Source of the DNA: Candidatus Omnitrophota bacterium
GTDB taxonomy: Bacteria; Omnitrophota; Omnitrophia; Omnitrophales; Aquincolibacteriaceae
Assembly: GCA_903856085.1 (NCBI GenBank)
Contig: CAIOAT010000032.1
Span: 1-56,832 of the forward strand
Direction: 5' to 3'
DNA: 56,832 nt
Shown here: in pieces, positions 24,478-34,296 of the stretch
How positions within the stretch are numbered: the stretch's first letter is position 1
How the letters are laid out: each line of letters begins with the position of its first letter
Notes under the pieces: generated by a model
What the model was told of the DNA's origin: nothing
Databases searched by the model: none
The model's input: only the letters and a program-made list of their open reading frames with translations
Made by a program: the position numbers and the translations under genes

Positions 24478-25534
24478 GATCGATCGTTTTATGGACCAGC
24501 CGGTGAACTGGCTTCGGGCCACAGGGCCTGAAAGTGACGTGGTCATCAGTTCGCGTTTGCGCATGGCGCGCAATCTCGCGGCTTTTCCTTTTCTGAGCCG
24601 TCTTGCAAGCGAGCAGCGCACCGCGATCATTCAGGAGGTCGGGGAAGCGGTCAAAAGATCGAATTTTCTTAAAAACGCTTATTTCATTTCCTCGACGGAA
24701 CTTCCTGAGCTCGATCGGCAATTCCTGCTGGAACGCCATCTGGTCAGCCGGGAACTTTTTCTGGAAGAAGGCAAGAGCGCGGTCGCGATCACACCGGATG
24801 AAATGGTGAGCCTGATGGTGATCGAAGAAGACCATTTGCGGCTGCAAGTGTTCCAATCAGGTCTTAATCTCGTCGAGACCTGGCGCATTGCCGATGAGAT
24901 CGACAGCGAACTTGAAAAGGACCTGGATTATGCTTTTGACGGGACGTTAGGATACCTGACAGCTTGTCCGACGAATGTCGGGACGGGCATCCGAGCCTCA
25001 TGCATGTTGCATCTCCCGAGTCTTGTTCTGACCAAACAGATCCACAAAGTCTTGCAGGCTCTTTCCAAACTTAATCTTGCGGTGCGCGGACTTTACGGCG
25101 AGGGGACACAGGCGAGCGGAAATTTTTTTCAATTTTCAAATCAAATCACGTTGGGACAGCCGGAAGATGAGATCATCTCGAATCTTGAAGGTGTGATCCG
25201 ACAGGTGATTACGCATGAGCGTGAGGCCCGGGAGTATCTCAAGAAAAAACGAAAAGGCAAAATGGAAGATCAGATCTGGCGCGCTTTGGCGGCGCTCAAA
25301 GCCGCGCGCATGATGTCTTCTTCCGAAGCGGTCCAGCTTTTGTCACTTGTCCAGGTCGGGATCGACGTCGGGGTTCTGGAAGGACAAGTGACCCACACGG
25401 ACCTGAACCAGCTTTTTCTTTTGATCCAGCCGGCGCATCTCCAGAAGATGAACGGTAAAGAGCTCGGCACCACGGAGCGTGATGCCCGGCGAGCCGCGCG
25501 TATTCGCGAATATTTTTCAAAAGTTGCTCTCTAG
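24470..25534 (+). CDS. mcsB: Protein-arginine kinase
   Basis: A 354-residue ATP:guanido phosphotransferase-fold kinase that phosphorylates Arg in client proteins and marks them for ClpCP in Bacillus. The nucleotide-binding SSRLRMARNLAAFPF, the NEEDH-equivalent (MVIEEDHLRLQV) and the CPTNVGTGIRASCMLHLP catalytic Cys loop are present. The C-terminal RGLYGEGTQASGNFFQFSNQITLG region and the pArg-binding helical domain complete it. Start is GTG at 24470. The ClpC target lies one gene downstream. I saw no ctsR repressor gene in the window. Confidence 0.95.
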   Translation: MSEIDRFMDQPVNWLRATGPESDVVISSRLRMARNLAAFPFLSRLASEQRTAIIQEVGEAVKRSNFLKNAYFISSTELPELDRQFLLERHLVSRELFLEEGKSAVAITPDEMVSLMVIEEDHLRLQVFQSGLNLVETWRIADEIDSELEKDLDYAFDGTLGYLTACPTNVGTGIRASCMLHLPSLVLTKQIHKVLQALSKLNLAVRGLYGEGTQASGNFFQFSNQITLGQPEDEIISNLEGVIRQVITHEREAREYLKKKRKGKMEDQIWRALAALKAARMMSSSEAVQLLSLVQVGIDVGVLEGQVTHTDLNQLFLLIQPAHLQKMNGKELGTTERDARRAARIREYFSKVAL

Positions 25535-25550
25535 AATCTTGGAGGAAAAT

Positions 25551-27242
25551 ATGAAAAAAATATTTTTTGCACTGGCTTTTATTCTCTTGGCGCAACCCTT
25601 TGCTTATGCCGCGGATGTAACCGCATCCTCGCATATCAGCGAAGTCACGGTCTATTCCTCGAGCGCTTTTGTGACTCGCTCGGCTCAGGTGGAATTGAAG
25701 TCAGGGGACACGCGGGTTGTCTTTGCCGACATCATTCCAGAAATTGATGAGAACTCGATACGAGTCAAAGGAAAAGGAACCGCGGAAGTCAAGATCCTCG
25801 GGGCGCAGATGAAGCGGGAGTATACCGAAGAGGCGCCCGTCGCGCGGGTCGAGCAACTGGAGTCTGAGATCCAGACAATCGTAGACCAGAATGCAAGATC
25901 GGAAAATGAAAAACGGGTTCTGGCAGAAGAAAAACAATATCTGGATTCTGTCCGGCTTTTTGCGAATCAAAAGATTCCTGAAGACCTTGTCACCAAAATG
26001 CCGTCTGCGCAAGACCTGGAGGCAACGCTGAATTTTCTCGATGTGAAATTAAAGGCGAACTTCACTCGCGGTCAAGAGATCGATATCGCCGTTCGCGAAA
26101 GCCAAAAAAAGTTGGAAGTTCTGCGTCACGAGCTCGAAGAGATCTCAGGCTCAGGTCGGAAGATCAAGCGTTCGATCATTGTGGAGATCGAAGTCGTGAA
26201 AGCCGGATCGTTGAGCCTAGATTTGTCCTACATGGTGAACGGCGCTTCCTGGAACGCAGTCTATGACGCACGCGCGGATTTTGAAAAATCAGAAGTGGAA
26301 CTAGTTTCGTATGCGGTCGTGCGCCAAAGCTCTGGTGAAAACTGGGAGAATGTGGATATGGTGCTTTCTACCGCGCAGGTGACTTCTGGCGGGAATATGC
26401 CGGAGGCGAATTCCTGGTTCATCCGTCCTTATCAGCCGCCGGCGCCTGTGCAGCGTGAGATGATGTATGCCCGAAAGGTCAGGTCCGAGAGTCGCGCAGC
26501 GATGGAGGATGCTAGCGGTGCAGGGACTGTTGTGTCGCAAATGTTGGCGGTGGCAGCTCCGGTGTCGATGCCAGCAGAAAATCTTTACGCTCAGGCGGAG
26601 GCCAAGGGAGTTTCCGTGGCTTATAAACTTTCGCGCAAGGCTACGGTCAAGACCGACGGCTCGGATTATAAACTGCCTATCACATCGCAAAGGCTCAAAT
26701 CGAATTTTGAATATTCGGCTTACCCTCGCGCAGCCGCGATGGCCTATCTCAAAAGTCTTGTGACGAACGCCAAAGACCTTCAGCTTTTGGGCGGACGAGT
26801 GAATGTTTTTTTTGACGGGGATTTTGTCGGGACCTCGAGCTTCGAGAGCATTGCCCCGGGTCAGGAATTTGATCTTTATATGGGGGCGGATGAGAACGTG
26901 AAGGTCAAAAGAGAACTGCTTGAGAAGAAGACCGATGATGTGTTCCTGGGAGGGATCCCGTCGCCCACGAAGAAAATGATTTATAAATACAAGCTAACGG
27001 TCGAAAATTACAAGACCAAGGTCAGCAGGGTCAACCTGTTCGATGCGATCCCAGTCTCCGAGGACGAGCGTATCAAAGTAAAGGTTTCGGGGCTTAGCTT
27101 GGAACCAAAGCAGAAGGATTGGAAAGATCGCAAGGGGGTCTGGCGTTGGGAGCTTCAGCTGGAACCCAAAGGAAAGCAGGAAATCTTTTATACGAGCACC
27201 GTGGAATTTCCTCGCGATATGCGTGTTGAAGGGCTTGATTAA
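25551..27242 (+). CDS. DUF4139 (MuiA-like) secreted or periplasmic protein
   Basis: A 563-residue protein with a signal peptide (MKKIFFALAFILLAQPFAYA). An N-terminal DUF4140-like domain (SEVTVYSSSAFVTRSAQVELKSGDTRVVF) is followed by a coiled coil (about residues 85-200) and the DUF4139 beta-rich domain (SYMVNGASWNAVYDARAD and so on to VEFPRDMRVEG). Function is unknown; the family name mucoidy inhibitor A comes from an Escherichia coli phenotype. GGAGG lies 6 nt before the ATG. Its place between mcsB and clpC is unusual, as the other two are partners in the cytoplasm and this one is exported. Confidence 0.85.
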   Translation: MKKIFFALAFILLAQPFAYAADVTASSHISEVTVYSSSAFVTRSAQVELKSGDTRVVFADIIPEIDENSIRVKGKGTAEVKILGAQMKREYTEEAPVARVEQLESEIQTIVDQNARSENEKRVLAEEKQYLDSVRLFANQKIPEDLVTKMPSAQDLEATLNFLDVKLKANFTRGQEIDIAVRESQKKLEVLRHELEEISGSGRKIKRSIIVEIEVVKAGSLSLDLSYMVNGASWNAVYDARADFEKSEVELVSYAVVRQSSGENWENVDMVLSTAQVTSGGNMPEANSWFIRPYQPPAPVQREMMYARKVRSESRAAMEDASGAGTVVSQMLAVAAPVSMPAENLYAQAEAKGVSVAYKLSRKATVKTDGSDYKLPITSQRLKSNFEYSAYPRAAAMAYLKSLVTNAKDLQLLGGRVNVFFDGDFVGTSSFESIAPGQEFDLYMGADENVKVKRELLEKKTDDVFLGGIPSPTKKMIYKYKLTVENYKTKVSRVNLFDAIPVSEDERIKVKVSGLSLEPKQKDWKDRKGVWRWELQLEPKGKQEIFYTSTVEFPRDMRVEGLD

Positions 27243-27282
27243 TTGAACCATTCAGTGTCATTGTTTTAATCCGGAGGTTACT

Positions 27283-29748
27283 ATGTTCGATCGTTTTACG
27301 GAAAGAGCTCGTAAGGTCATTATTCTCGCCAAGGAAGAAGCCAAAAGATTCAATCACGATTACATCGGGACGGAACATATTTTGCTCGGGCTTATCAAAG
27401 AAGGGGAAAGCGTTGCGGCGGCGGTGCTCCAGAATCTCGGGCTGTCGCTTGATACGATCCGCCTGGAAGTCGAAAAGCTTGTCCAGTTCGGGCCGAGCAC
27501 GGTTGTTTCCGGGGATATCCCCTTTACACCCAAGGCCAAGAAAGTGATCGAGTTGGCGATGGATGAAGCTCGCCGTCTCGGGCATAACTATATCGGGACC
27601 GAGCATTTGCTGCTGGGGCTCATTAAAGAAGGCGAAGGCGTGGCGAGCCATGTGCTCATGAATGTTGGGCTTGACCTCAATAAGGTGCGATCCGAAGTGA
27701 TCAAGCTTTTGGGTTCCACGACGCCGAATACTGAACCGGGTGCACCGTCGCCTAGTATGGGCGGCCCCGGAAGCGCGGCCGGAGGGAAGTCGAAAACCAA
27801 AACGCCGGCGTTGGATGCATTTGGTCGCGATCTTTCACAACTCGCGCGCGATGGGAAACTTGATCCCGTTGTGGGCCGGCAGGATGAGATCCAGCGCGTG
27901 ATCCAAATCCTCGCGCGTCGCACGAAGAACAACCCCGTGCTTTTGGGAGAGGCTGGGGTCGGAAAGACCGCGATCGTGGAAGGTCTTGCTCAAATGATCA
28001 TCGCGGGAGACGTGCCGGAGATTTTGGCTGACAAACGCATCGTCGTGCTCGATTTGGCGCTCATGGTAGCGGGAACGAAATACCGCGGCCAATTCGAAGA
28101 GCGTATCAAGGCCGTGATGGATGAGATCCGTCGTACGGAAAATGTCATGATCTTTATTGATGAATTGCATACGCTGGTTGGCGCGGGCGGTGCCGAAGGC
28201 GCTATCGATGCGTCGAATATCCTGAAGCCTTCTCTTTCTCGCGGTGAGATCCAGTGTATCGGAGCGACGACGCTTGACGAATACCGCAAATACATTGAAA
28301 AGGACGCGGCTTTGGCCCGCCGTTTTCAGACCGTGGTTGTCGAACCTCCGTCGGTCGAGGATACGATCCAGATCCTGAAGGGATTGCGGGATAAATATGA
28401 AGCCCATCACCGGGTGAAAATCCTGGATGAAGCGCTTGAAGCAGCGGCGAAGCTTTCTGATCGCTACATCTCCGGCCGGTTCCTCCCGGATAAAGCGATC
28501 GATATCATCGATGAAGCGGCTTCGCGCGCGAGGTTGTCTGTCACGACCATGCCCAAGGACCTGAAGAAGGTTGAGGCGGATATAGAGTCTCTTCGCCGCG
28601 AAAAAGAATCTTCGATCAAGGCGCAGGATTTCGAAAAGGCCGCGAAAATGCGCGATGATGAGCGTAAAGCCAAGGAAGAGCTTCAGCGGATGAAAAAAAG
28701 CTGGAAAGAATCCAAATCCGAGGTCGAGGTCCAGGTGACCGAAGAGGATATCGCATTCGTACTCTCCAAGTGGACCGGCGTGCCTCTTGCGCGTCTCGAA
28801 GAAAAAGAGACCGCGAGACTTCTCAAGATGGAAGATGAACTTCATAAGAAGATCATCGGCCAGGATGAGGCGATCCGTGCGATTTCGCACGCAGTGCGTC
28901 GCTCACGATCCGGGCTTCGTAACCCGCGTCGCCCCATCGGATCATTCATCTTTTTGGGACCTACGGGCGTTGGAAAAACACTGCTTGCCCGGGCGCTTGC
29001 GGATTTCATGTTCGGGGATCAGGATGCGGTGGTGGTAGTGGATTGCTCCGAGTACGGTGAAAAATTCAACGTCTCGCGTCTTGTGGGAGCGCCTCCGGGG
29101 TATGTGGGCTATGAAGAGGGCGGGCAACTTACCGAAAAAGTGCGCCGGCGTCCGTATTCTGTGGTGCTCTTAGATGAGATCGAGAAAGCGCATCCGGATG
29201 TTTTCAACATCCTTCTCCAGCTCATGGAAGAGGGGCGTTTGACGGATTCTTTCGGGCGTAAGGTGGATTTCCGCAACACCATTGTGATCATGACCTCGAA
29301 TGTCGGGGCGGATCTGGTTAGGAAGCAAGGCGACCTTGGCTTTGCTCCTAAAAAAGATGAAATGAATTACGAGGTGCTAAAGCAGAAGCTTCTGGATGAG
29401 ACGAAAAAAGTTTTCCGTCCGGAATTTCTGAACCGCGTGGATGACACCATCGTTTTCCATCCTCTGACGCGCCAGGATCTGGAACAGATCATTCATATCG
29501 AGCTCAAGGAAGTGCATGATCGTCTCAAGGATAAGAAGATAGAATTGATTCTTTCCGAAGAAGTTCTGAAGTTTCTGATCGACCAGGGGTACGACCCTGT
29601 GTTCGGGGCCCGGCCGCTCAAGAGGACGATCCAGCGTTTTATCGAGAACGTCCTGGCTGAAGAGATTCTCGGCGGGAAGTTTGAAGAAGGTGACAAGATC
29701 GTGGCGGAGATCCGGGGGGAACGGATCTCTTTTGAAAAAGCGACCTAG
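27283..29748 (+). CDS. clpC: ATP-dependent Clp protease ATPase subunit ClpC
   Basis: An 821-residue AAA+ unfoldase. Two N-terminal Clp_N repeats ([33 protein letters not shown] and its second copy) bind adaptors, including McsB. The first AAA domain has Walker A GEAGVGKT; a UVR motif ([19 protein letters not shown]) lies in the middle domain, which marks ClpC rather than ClpA or ClpB. The second AAA domain has GPTGVGKT and the D2-small domain ends the chain. The usual ClpP-binding loop region is present in D2. GGAGG lies before the ATG. Possible promoter: TTGAAC (27243) and TTTAAT (about 27265). Confidence 0.96.
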   Translation: MFDRFTERARKVIILAKEEAKRFNHDYIGTEHILLGLIKEGESVAAAVLQNLGLSLDTIRLEVEKLVQFGPSTVVSGDIPFTPKAKKVIELAMDEARRLGHNYIGTEHLLLGLIKEGEGVASHVLMNVGLDLNKVRSEVIKLLGSTTPNTEPGAPSPSMGGPGSAAGGKSKTKTPALDAFGRDLSQLARDGKLDPVVGRQDEIQRVIQILARRTKNNPVLLGEAGVGKTAIVEGLAQMIIAGDVPEILADKRIVVLDLALMVAGTKYRGQFEERIKAVMDEIRRTENVMIFIDELHTLVGAGGAEGAIDASNILKPSLSRGEIQCIGATTLDEYRKYIEKDAALARRFQTVVVEPPSVEDTIQILKGLRDKYEAHHRVKILDEALEAAAKLSDRYISGRFLPDKAIDIIDEAASRARLSVTTMPKDLKKVEADIESLRREKESSIKAQDFEKAAKMRDDERKAKEELQRMKKSWKESKSEVEVQVTEEDIAFVLSKWTGVPLARLEEKETARLLKMEDELHKKIIGQDEAIRAISHAVRRSRSGLRNPRRPIGSFIFLGPTGVGKTLLARALADFMFGDQDAVVVVDCSEYGEKFNVSRLVGAPPGYVGYEEGGQLTEKVRRRPYSVVLLDEIEKAHPDVFNILLQLMEEGRLTDSFGRKVDFRNTIVIMTSNVGADLVRKQGDLGFAPKKDEMNYEVLKQKLLDETKKVFRPEFLNRVDDTIVFHPLTRQDLEQIIHIELKEVHDRLKDKKIELILSEEVLKFLIDQGYDPVFGARPLKRTIQRFIENVLAEEILGGKFEEGDKIVAEIRGERISFEKAT

Positions 29749-29766
29749 CGCGAGAGACCCGCGCGC

Positions 29767-31692
29767 ATGCGCTCTTTTCTGAAGGCCGTTCTTTTTTTCT
29801 TCGCGCTGGCACTTGTGACCGGTGCCCTTCTTTTTAATTTTCTTCTGACCCGAATCGCGCATTCGGAAGATTTTAAGCGTTTTGCCGAGAAAAAAGTCGG
29901 CGAATACCTTAAAGCCAAGGTCCATATCGGCGAGATCCGGCCCTACCATCTGAACCAGCTTGCGCTTGAAAAGATCCTCATTGAAACCCCTTCCGCAAAG
30001 GGGGGCTCCCAATTGATCCGCGCGGACCGCCTTCTTTTTCGCTATGACCTGAAACAGCTCTGGCACCGGCAGTTCGATGCGCCTGTCGGGGTGGTGTTGA
30101 AGAATCCCGCCATTCTGATCGAACAGGATCAATTCCCTTACCGCTATTTTGAGAATGCTCCCGGGGGATCTTCCGGGCTTTCGATGCCGTCCTTAGATTT
30201 TAAGGGGGGCGAGATCCGCTATCTTCTTTCGTCCCTTGGCAAGGAGATCCTGCTCCGTGAGGTGGAAGGAAAGATCCTCCCGTCTCTTGATAAAAAAGTC
30301 CAAGTGGATGTGCGCGCTCACGTGACCGGAATCGTGAACGGGCGTGTTCACATTCATGGTTCGGTCGATCCTTCCAAGAGCACGCATGATCTTTGGTTGG
30401 AACTGGAGGCTATGGATCTTGCAGAGGACATTCCGCTTCCGTTCAAAGCGCTTGAAGGGAAAGTCCATTGGGTGGGGCATGATCTTTTCTTTGAAGGTCT
30501 GCAGGGGACTTTATATGGATGGGATGCGGAGCTCTCCGGAGCTTTTTTAAATCGTGCGGGACAGCCCGAGGTGAACGCGCATGTCCGGATCGGTAAAGGC
30601 GCTCCCTGGATGAAACTGGATTTTGCTTTGAGTTTGCCTCATCAGACATTGGAGGGGACTTTCCAACCCATGGAAGGACGAGTTTTCAATTTTTCTGGAA
30701 AAGTTCACCAGGACCGGAAGCGTTTTGTGATGGATTCGCTTGTCTTGGGATCGGGGTATCAAGGCCGGGGAGAACTTGACTTTGCCAGCGGGAACTATGA
30801 GCTTGGTTTTGAAAAAGGCGCGAAGCGAATGGCCATTCACTCCAACCTCCAGGGGATGGACTTCGTGCTGAATTTTCATTTGGATCACGTAAAAACTTTT
30901 GGGATGGACCTTGTGACGGAGGGGAAAATCTTTCTCCATTCCCTGTCGCCACGTTGGAAAGGCCGCGATCTTTTGTTTAAAGGGGAATTTGAGACCAATT
31001 ATTTTATTCTGGATCGCCAGCCGTTCGAAGATCTGAAGGGAAGTTTTGACTTAAGTCCCTTAGGGATGACAGGTATCCAGAGTTCGTGGGGCAATCAGTT
31101 CAAAATGACGGGACAAGTGACAGGCCGTGGTAGGAACCCGCATCTAAAACTTCTCATGAATGTTGAGGATTTTGATCTCGGGACTGTGCACGAGTTTACC
31201 GCGAAGCCATTGCCCAAGGCCCTGGGCGGCCGTTTGGATGGGAAGCTCTCGGTGGAGGGGGACCTTTCAAAACCCGAGGTCTCGGGGGTCTTCAACATCC
31301 ATGATGGAAAATGGGGGCAACTTAATTATGACCGTGGTATCATTCAGCTTCGGGGATTCCTTCCTTATCTGCCCTTGAAGGACTCTAAGATCTGGAAAGG
31401 TCGGACGGTCTTTTTTTTGACCGGGGCATTGGACTTGAAACTAGACAATATCTTTGCAGGCGTCAAGGTGCAGACGCCGGATAATCTAGTGATTTGGAAG
31501 GGCGTTGAGGCGGCCCTGCATGAAAAAGACAATAGCCTGGAATTAAATACGGCGAAGTTAGGAGCGTGGGGAGAGCTCTCAGTGTTTGAAGCTCGCGCTC
31601 CGGAACCGACGCAGGGGACGGGTAATGCTGAGACGCAGGATACCAAAAAGGAAAAACAAACGGTTCTTTTTGGTCCTAAGCTGAAGTTTTGA
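29767..31692 (+). CDS. AsmA/TamB-like envelope protein
   Basis: A 641-residue protein. One N-terminal transmembrane helix (AVLFFFALALVTGALLFNFLL) is followed by VGEYLKAKVHIGEIRPYHLNQLALEKILIETP, the beta-rich start typical of AsmA-like proteins, then long beta-strand repeats (for example LGGRLDGKLSVEGDLSKPEVSGVFNIHDGKWG). The C-terminal 30 residues are Gln/Thr/Lys-rich. AsmA-like proteins form lipid-conducting bridges across the periplasm in Escherichia coli (TamB, YhdP, YdbH). Its location directly upstream of the MCE operon fits a lipid-transport role. Classification into a specific subfamily is not possible by eye. Confidence 0.75.
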   Translation: MRSFLKAVLFFFALALVTGALLFNFLLTRIAHSEDFKRFAEKKVGEYLKAKVHIGEIRPYHLNQLALEKILIETPSAKGGSQLIRADRLLFRYDLKQLWHRQFDAPVGVVLKNPAILIEQDQFPYRYFENAPGGSSGLSMPSLDFKGGEIRYLLSSLGKEILLREVEGKILPSLDKKVQVDVRAHVTGIVNGRVHIHGSVDPSKSTHDLWLELEAMDLAEDIPLPFKALEGKVHWVGHDLFFEGLQGTLYGWDAELSGAFLNRAGQPEVNAHVRIGKGAPWMKLDFALSLPHQTLEGTFQPMEGRVFNFSGKVHQDRKRFVMDSLVLGSGYQGRGELDFASGNYELGFEKGAKRMAIHSNLQGMDFVLNFHLDHVKTFGMDLVTEGKIFLHSLSPRWKGRDLLFKGEFETNYFILDRQPFEDLKGSFDLSPLGMTGIQSSWGNQFKMTGQVTGRGRNPHLKLLMNVEDFDLGTVHEFTAKPLPKALGGRLDGKLSVEGDLSKPEVSGVFNIHDGKWGQLNYDRGIIQLRGFLPYLPLKDSKIWKGRTVFFLTGALDLKLDNIFAGVKVQTPDNLVIWKGVEAALHEKDNSLELNTAKLGAWGELSVFEARAPEPTQGTGNAETQDTKKEKQTVLFGPKLKF

Positions 31693-31715
31693 TCGTTTTT
31701 TAAAACAGGAGTGTT

Positions 31716-32528
31716 ATGTCTCATTGGACTAATCTAAAGCGGACCGTTTCGGTCCGATCATGGCTCCAAAAGTTTGGAGCTGGGTGCTTGGATATTTTTG
31801 AAGGAGCAGGCGGCATTGCGCTTCTTTTTAAAGAGGCCTGTGTTTTGTTGGCATCCAAGAAGATCCGCTGGAAGGCAACGCTCGACCAGATGAACAAAAT
31901 CGGAGTACAGTCGCTCCCCCTGGTTTTTCTGACCGCTTTTTTCACGGGCATGGTCCTTGCCTTGCAGTCGGCCTACCAGCTGAAACTTTTTTCTGCGGAA
32001 CAATTCACGTCTGATTTGATATCGGTTTCATTATGTCGCGAACTTGGGCCCGTGTTGACGTCGATGGTGGTGGCCGGACGCGTGGGGGCCTCGATTGCTG
32101 CTGAGCTCGGCACCATGAAGGTGACAGAACAGATCGATGCCCTGAAGGCGCTTGCCACGAACCCCGTCCAGTATCTTGTCATTCCAAGATTTATCGCGGC
32201 TTTGTTTATGCTTTTTTTGCTCACCATGTACGCGGATGTGATCGGTATGTTCGGGGGGTATTTGATCTCTGTTTTTAAGCTGGGAATGAGTTCCCATATG
32301 TACATCAAACGCGGGATCGACGCGCTGGTGGTCAAGGACGTCGTGACCGGCCTCATTAAGGCTTTTTTCTTTGGGGGGATCATCTCGATCGTCGGTTGCT
32401 ACTTCGGGTTCACAGCCCGTGGCGGGGCTGAAGGTGTCGGCCGGGCAACGACGTTGGCAGTAGTTGTTTCCTTGATCATGGTGATCGCCTCGGACGCGCT
32501 TTTTTCAGCGATTTTTTATTTCTTTTAA
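31716..32528 (+). CDS. mlaE: MCE/Mla transporter permease
   Basis: A 270-residue permease of the MlaE/YrbE family with about five to six transmembrane segments. Family motifs include FFTGMVLALQSAYQL, SLCRELGPVLTSMVVAGRVGASIAAELGTMKVTEQIDAL and GGIISIVGCYFGFTARGGAEGVGRATT. With MlaF it moves phospholipids between the inner membrane and the MCE-domain protein. The N-terminal 45 residues include a STAS-independent amphipathic stretch. The ATG at 31716 has AGGAG 8 nt upstream. mlaF follows after 17 nt. Confidence 0.93.
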   Translation: MSHWTNLKRTVSVRSWLQKFGAGCLDIFEGAGGIALLFKEACVLLASKKIRWKATLDQMNKIGVQSLPLVFLTAFFTGMVLALQSAYQLKLFSAEQFTSDLISVSLCRELGPVLTSMVVAGRVGASIAAELGTMKVTEQIDALKALATNPVQYLVIPRFIAALFMLFLLTMYADVIGMFGGYLISVFKLGMSSHMYIKRGIDALVVKDVVTGLIKAFFFGGIISIVGCYFGFTARGGAEGVGRATTLAVVVSLIMVIASDALFSAIFYFF

Positions 32529-32545
32529 ATTAAGATTGAGGTTTT

Positions 32546-33316
32546 GTGATCCAGATCCAAAATATTCATAAATGGTTCGGAACGCAGCACGTTCTCCGGG
32601 GGGTCGATCTGACCATCAAGGAAGGGGAGACCGTGGTGATCATCGGACGTTCGGGATGCGGAAAAAGTGTGCTTTTGAAGCATATCATGGCGATCCTGGA
32701 GCCGGATGAAGGAGATATCAAGATTGACGGGCATTCCATGTTCTCGATGCTCCCGGATGAGCAGGATCAGTGCCGGTTGCAGCTCGGAATGCTTTTTCAG
32801 GGAGCCGCACTTTTTGATTCGCTGACTGTGCTCGAGAATGTCGGATTTTCTCTTTTTGAGCATACGAACCTTTCCGAAGAAGTGATCAGTCAGAAGGTCT
32901 TGGAAAAGCTTCGTATGGTGGGGCTTATGGGGATCGAGGATCTGATGCCCGCCAGCCTTTCGGGGGGTATGAAAAAAAGGGTAGGTTTAGCGCGGGCAAT
33001 CTGCAACGAGCCGAAGATCATTCTTTATGATGAGCCGACTACGGGTCTGGACCCGATCAACGCGGACGTTATTAACGAGCTTATTTTGAGCATGCAAAAG
33101 CAGCTGAAAGTGGTTTCGATCGTGGTGACCCATGACATGACCAGCGCTTACAAAGTGGCGGACCGGATCGCCATGCTTTACGAGGGACGGATCATCGGTA
33201 TCGGCACGCCGGATGAGATCAGAAATTCCTCGGACCCGATTATTCAGCAATTCATTACCGGATCGGCGCGGGGCCCGATCACGGATAAGCAGCAAAAGGA
33301 GACGGAGTCATTATGA
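32546..33316 (+). CDS. mlaF: MCE/Mla transporter ATPase
   Basis: A 256-residue ABC ATPase. Walker A is GRSGCGKSV; the Q-loop region is LGMLFQGAALFDSLTVLENVGF, characteristic of MlaF; the signature is LSGGMKKRVGLARAI; Walker B is IILYDEPTTGLDPI; the H-loop is VTHDMTSAYKVADRIAML. The start is GTG. Its stop overlaps the start of the MCE protein (ATGA). Together with mlaE and mlaD it makes a complete inner-membrane phospholipid transporter; MlaB and MlaC partners are not in the window. Confidence 0.93.
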   Translation: MIQIQNIHKWFGTQHVLRGVDLTIKEGETVVIIGRSGCGKSVLLKHIMAILEPDEGDIKIDGHSMFSMLPDEQDQCRLQLGMLFQGAALFDSLTVLENVGFSLFEHTNLSEEVISQKVLEKLRMVGLMGIEDLMPASLSGGMKKRVGLARAICNEPKIILYDEPTTGLDPINADVINELILSMQKQLKVVSIVVTHDMTSAYKVADRIAMLYEGRIIGIGTPDEIRNSSDPIIQQFITGSARGPITDKQQKETESL

Positions 33317-34125
33317 AAAAGAAAAGTAATGAAGTGTCGGTTGGCGTTTTTGTGATCCTCGGATTTGTTTTTTTGACGTTGGTGCTCTTCTTTGTCAGCG
33401 GGGTTTATTTGTTCCGCTCGGGGTATACCGTGGACGTGATGTTTAACTACGTCAGTATTCTTAATAAGGGGGCGCCGGTGCGTATGGCAGGGGTCCGGGT
33501 CGGGGAAGTAAGCGATGTGACCATCGTTTATGACGAAGCGAAGCAGAACAATCGTGTGAAGGTCAAACTTTTCATTGAAAAGGGTGCGGAAATCAGAGAA
33601 AATTACTCCTTCACGATTCGTGGGACGCATGTCTTGAGCGAGCCCCATGTGGAGATTACGCCAAATCCAGGAGCTTTTCCGTTGCTCCATAAAGGCGCGT
33701 TGGTGGAGGGAGTGCCTTTGGTGGCAGTGGAAGAACTGATCGACCGGGCGCATGAGATTTTGAACCACCTTGCCGCGATCCTGGGCAAGTTCAAGACGGG
33801 CATGGATGATCAGGGGACGGTCGAGAACCTGAAAACACTGATCAGTAATCTTTCGTCATTGAGCGGGGCGTTGAATACTTCTCTTAAGGCTCCAGACGGG
33901 AATGTGCATCAAAGTTTTCAGCACATCGAGTCTTCGAGCGCTTCGTTGAGCAACATCCTTGGGAAAGTTGAAAAAGGAGATGGGACGCTCGGGAAACTCT
34001 TGATGGAAGATGAGCTTTACAACGAGATGGAGGCGTTCGTGAAGGATGTTCGGGCGCACCCCTGGAAACTTCTTAAGAAAGACTCGAAGGACGCGCGAAA
34101 GTGGTACTTTCTTTTTTTAGCATAA
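33313..34125 (+). CDS. mlaD: MCE-domain substrate-binding subunit
   Basis: A 270-residue single-pass protein. The N-terminal helix (VGVFVILGFVFLTLVLFFVSGVYLF) leads into the MCE domain (YTVDVMFNYVSILNKGAPVRMAGVRVGEVSDVTI through GTHVLSEPHVEI), which forms the hexameric ring with a lipid tunnel. The C-terminal 130 residues are helical with a repeated LLKKDSKDARKWYFL end and a LEGKVEKGDGTLGKLLMEDELY segment, as in longer MCE proteins. The stop is followed by a 171-nt structured non-coding stretch before the next gene. Confidence 0.9.
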   Translation: MKKKSNEVSVGVFVILGFVFLTLVLFFVSGVYLFRSGYTVDVMFNYVSILNKGAPVRMAGVRVGEVSDVTIVYDEAKQNNRVKVKLFIEKGAEIRENYSFTIRGTHVLSEPHVEITPNPGAFPLLHKGALVEGVPLVAVEELIDRAHEILNHLAAILGKFKTGMDDQGTVENLKTLISNLSSLSGALNTSLKAPDGNVHQSFQHIESSSASLSNILGKVEKGDGTLGKLLMEDELYNEMEAFVKDVRAHPWKLLKKDSKDARKWYFLFLA

Positions 34126-34296
34126 GCTATTCGCCGCACCCCAACGGGAAACTCCGATAAGAGTTGAGGCGAGGGACGGCGTGAAGGTTTTAGAGGCGTT
34201 TTTTACAAAGCTGCGGTGATGAAGCCGTGGTACAGGATTCAAGGTAACCAATGAATATTAACTTTTCATATAAGCGACACCAAAGGAGCCGTGATC
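34126..34296 (+). other. Structured intergenic stretch between mlaD and the PIN/TRAM gene
   Basis: Contains AACTC/GAGTT around 34149-34164 inside a longer possible stem closed by CGCCG/CGGCG (about 34131 and 34176), and a second GC-rich segment GAGGCGTTTTTT that could act as a terminator. No ORF is visible. I compared it with riboswitch classes I know and could not identify one. Confidence 0.3.

Noticed and set aside
27835-28890. 351-codon antisense frame opposite clpC
   Set aside because: It is a shadow of the strongly biased clpC coding frame, with His/Arg/Asp-rich low-complexity translation and no family resemblance. Similar antisense frames oppose secA, lysS, mlaF and the peptide transporter.
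34126-34296. Known riboswitch upstream of the PIN/TRAM gene
   Set aside because: I compared it from memory with the fluoride, guanidine, ZTP, SAM and cyclic-di-GMP classes and found no matching core.
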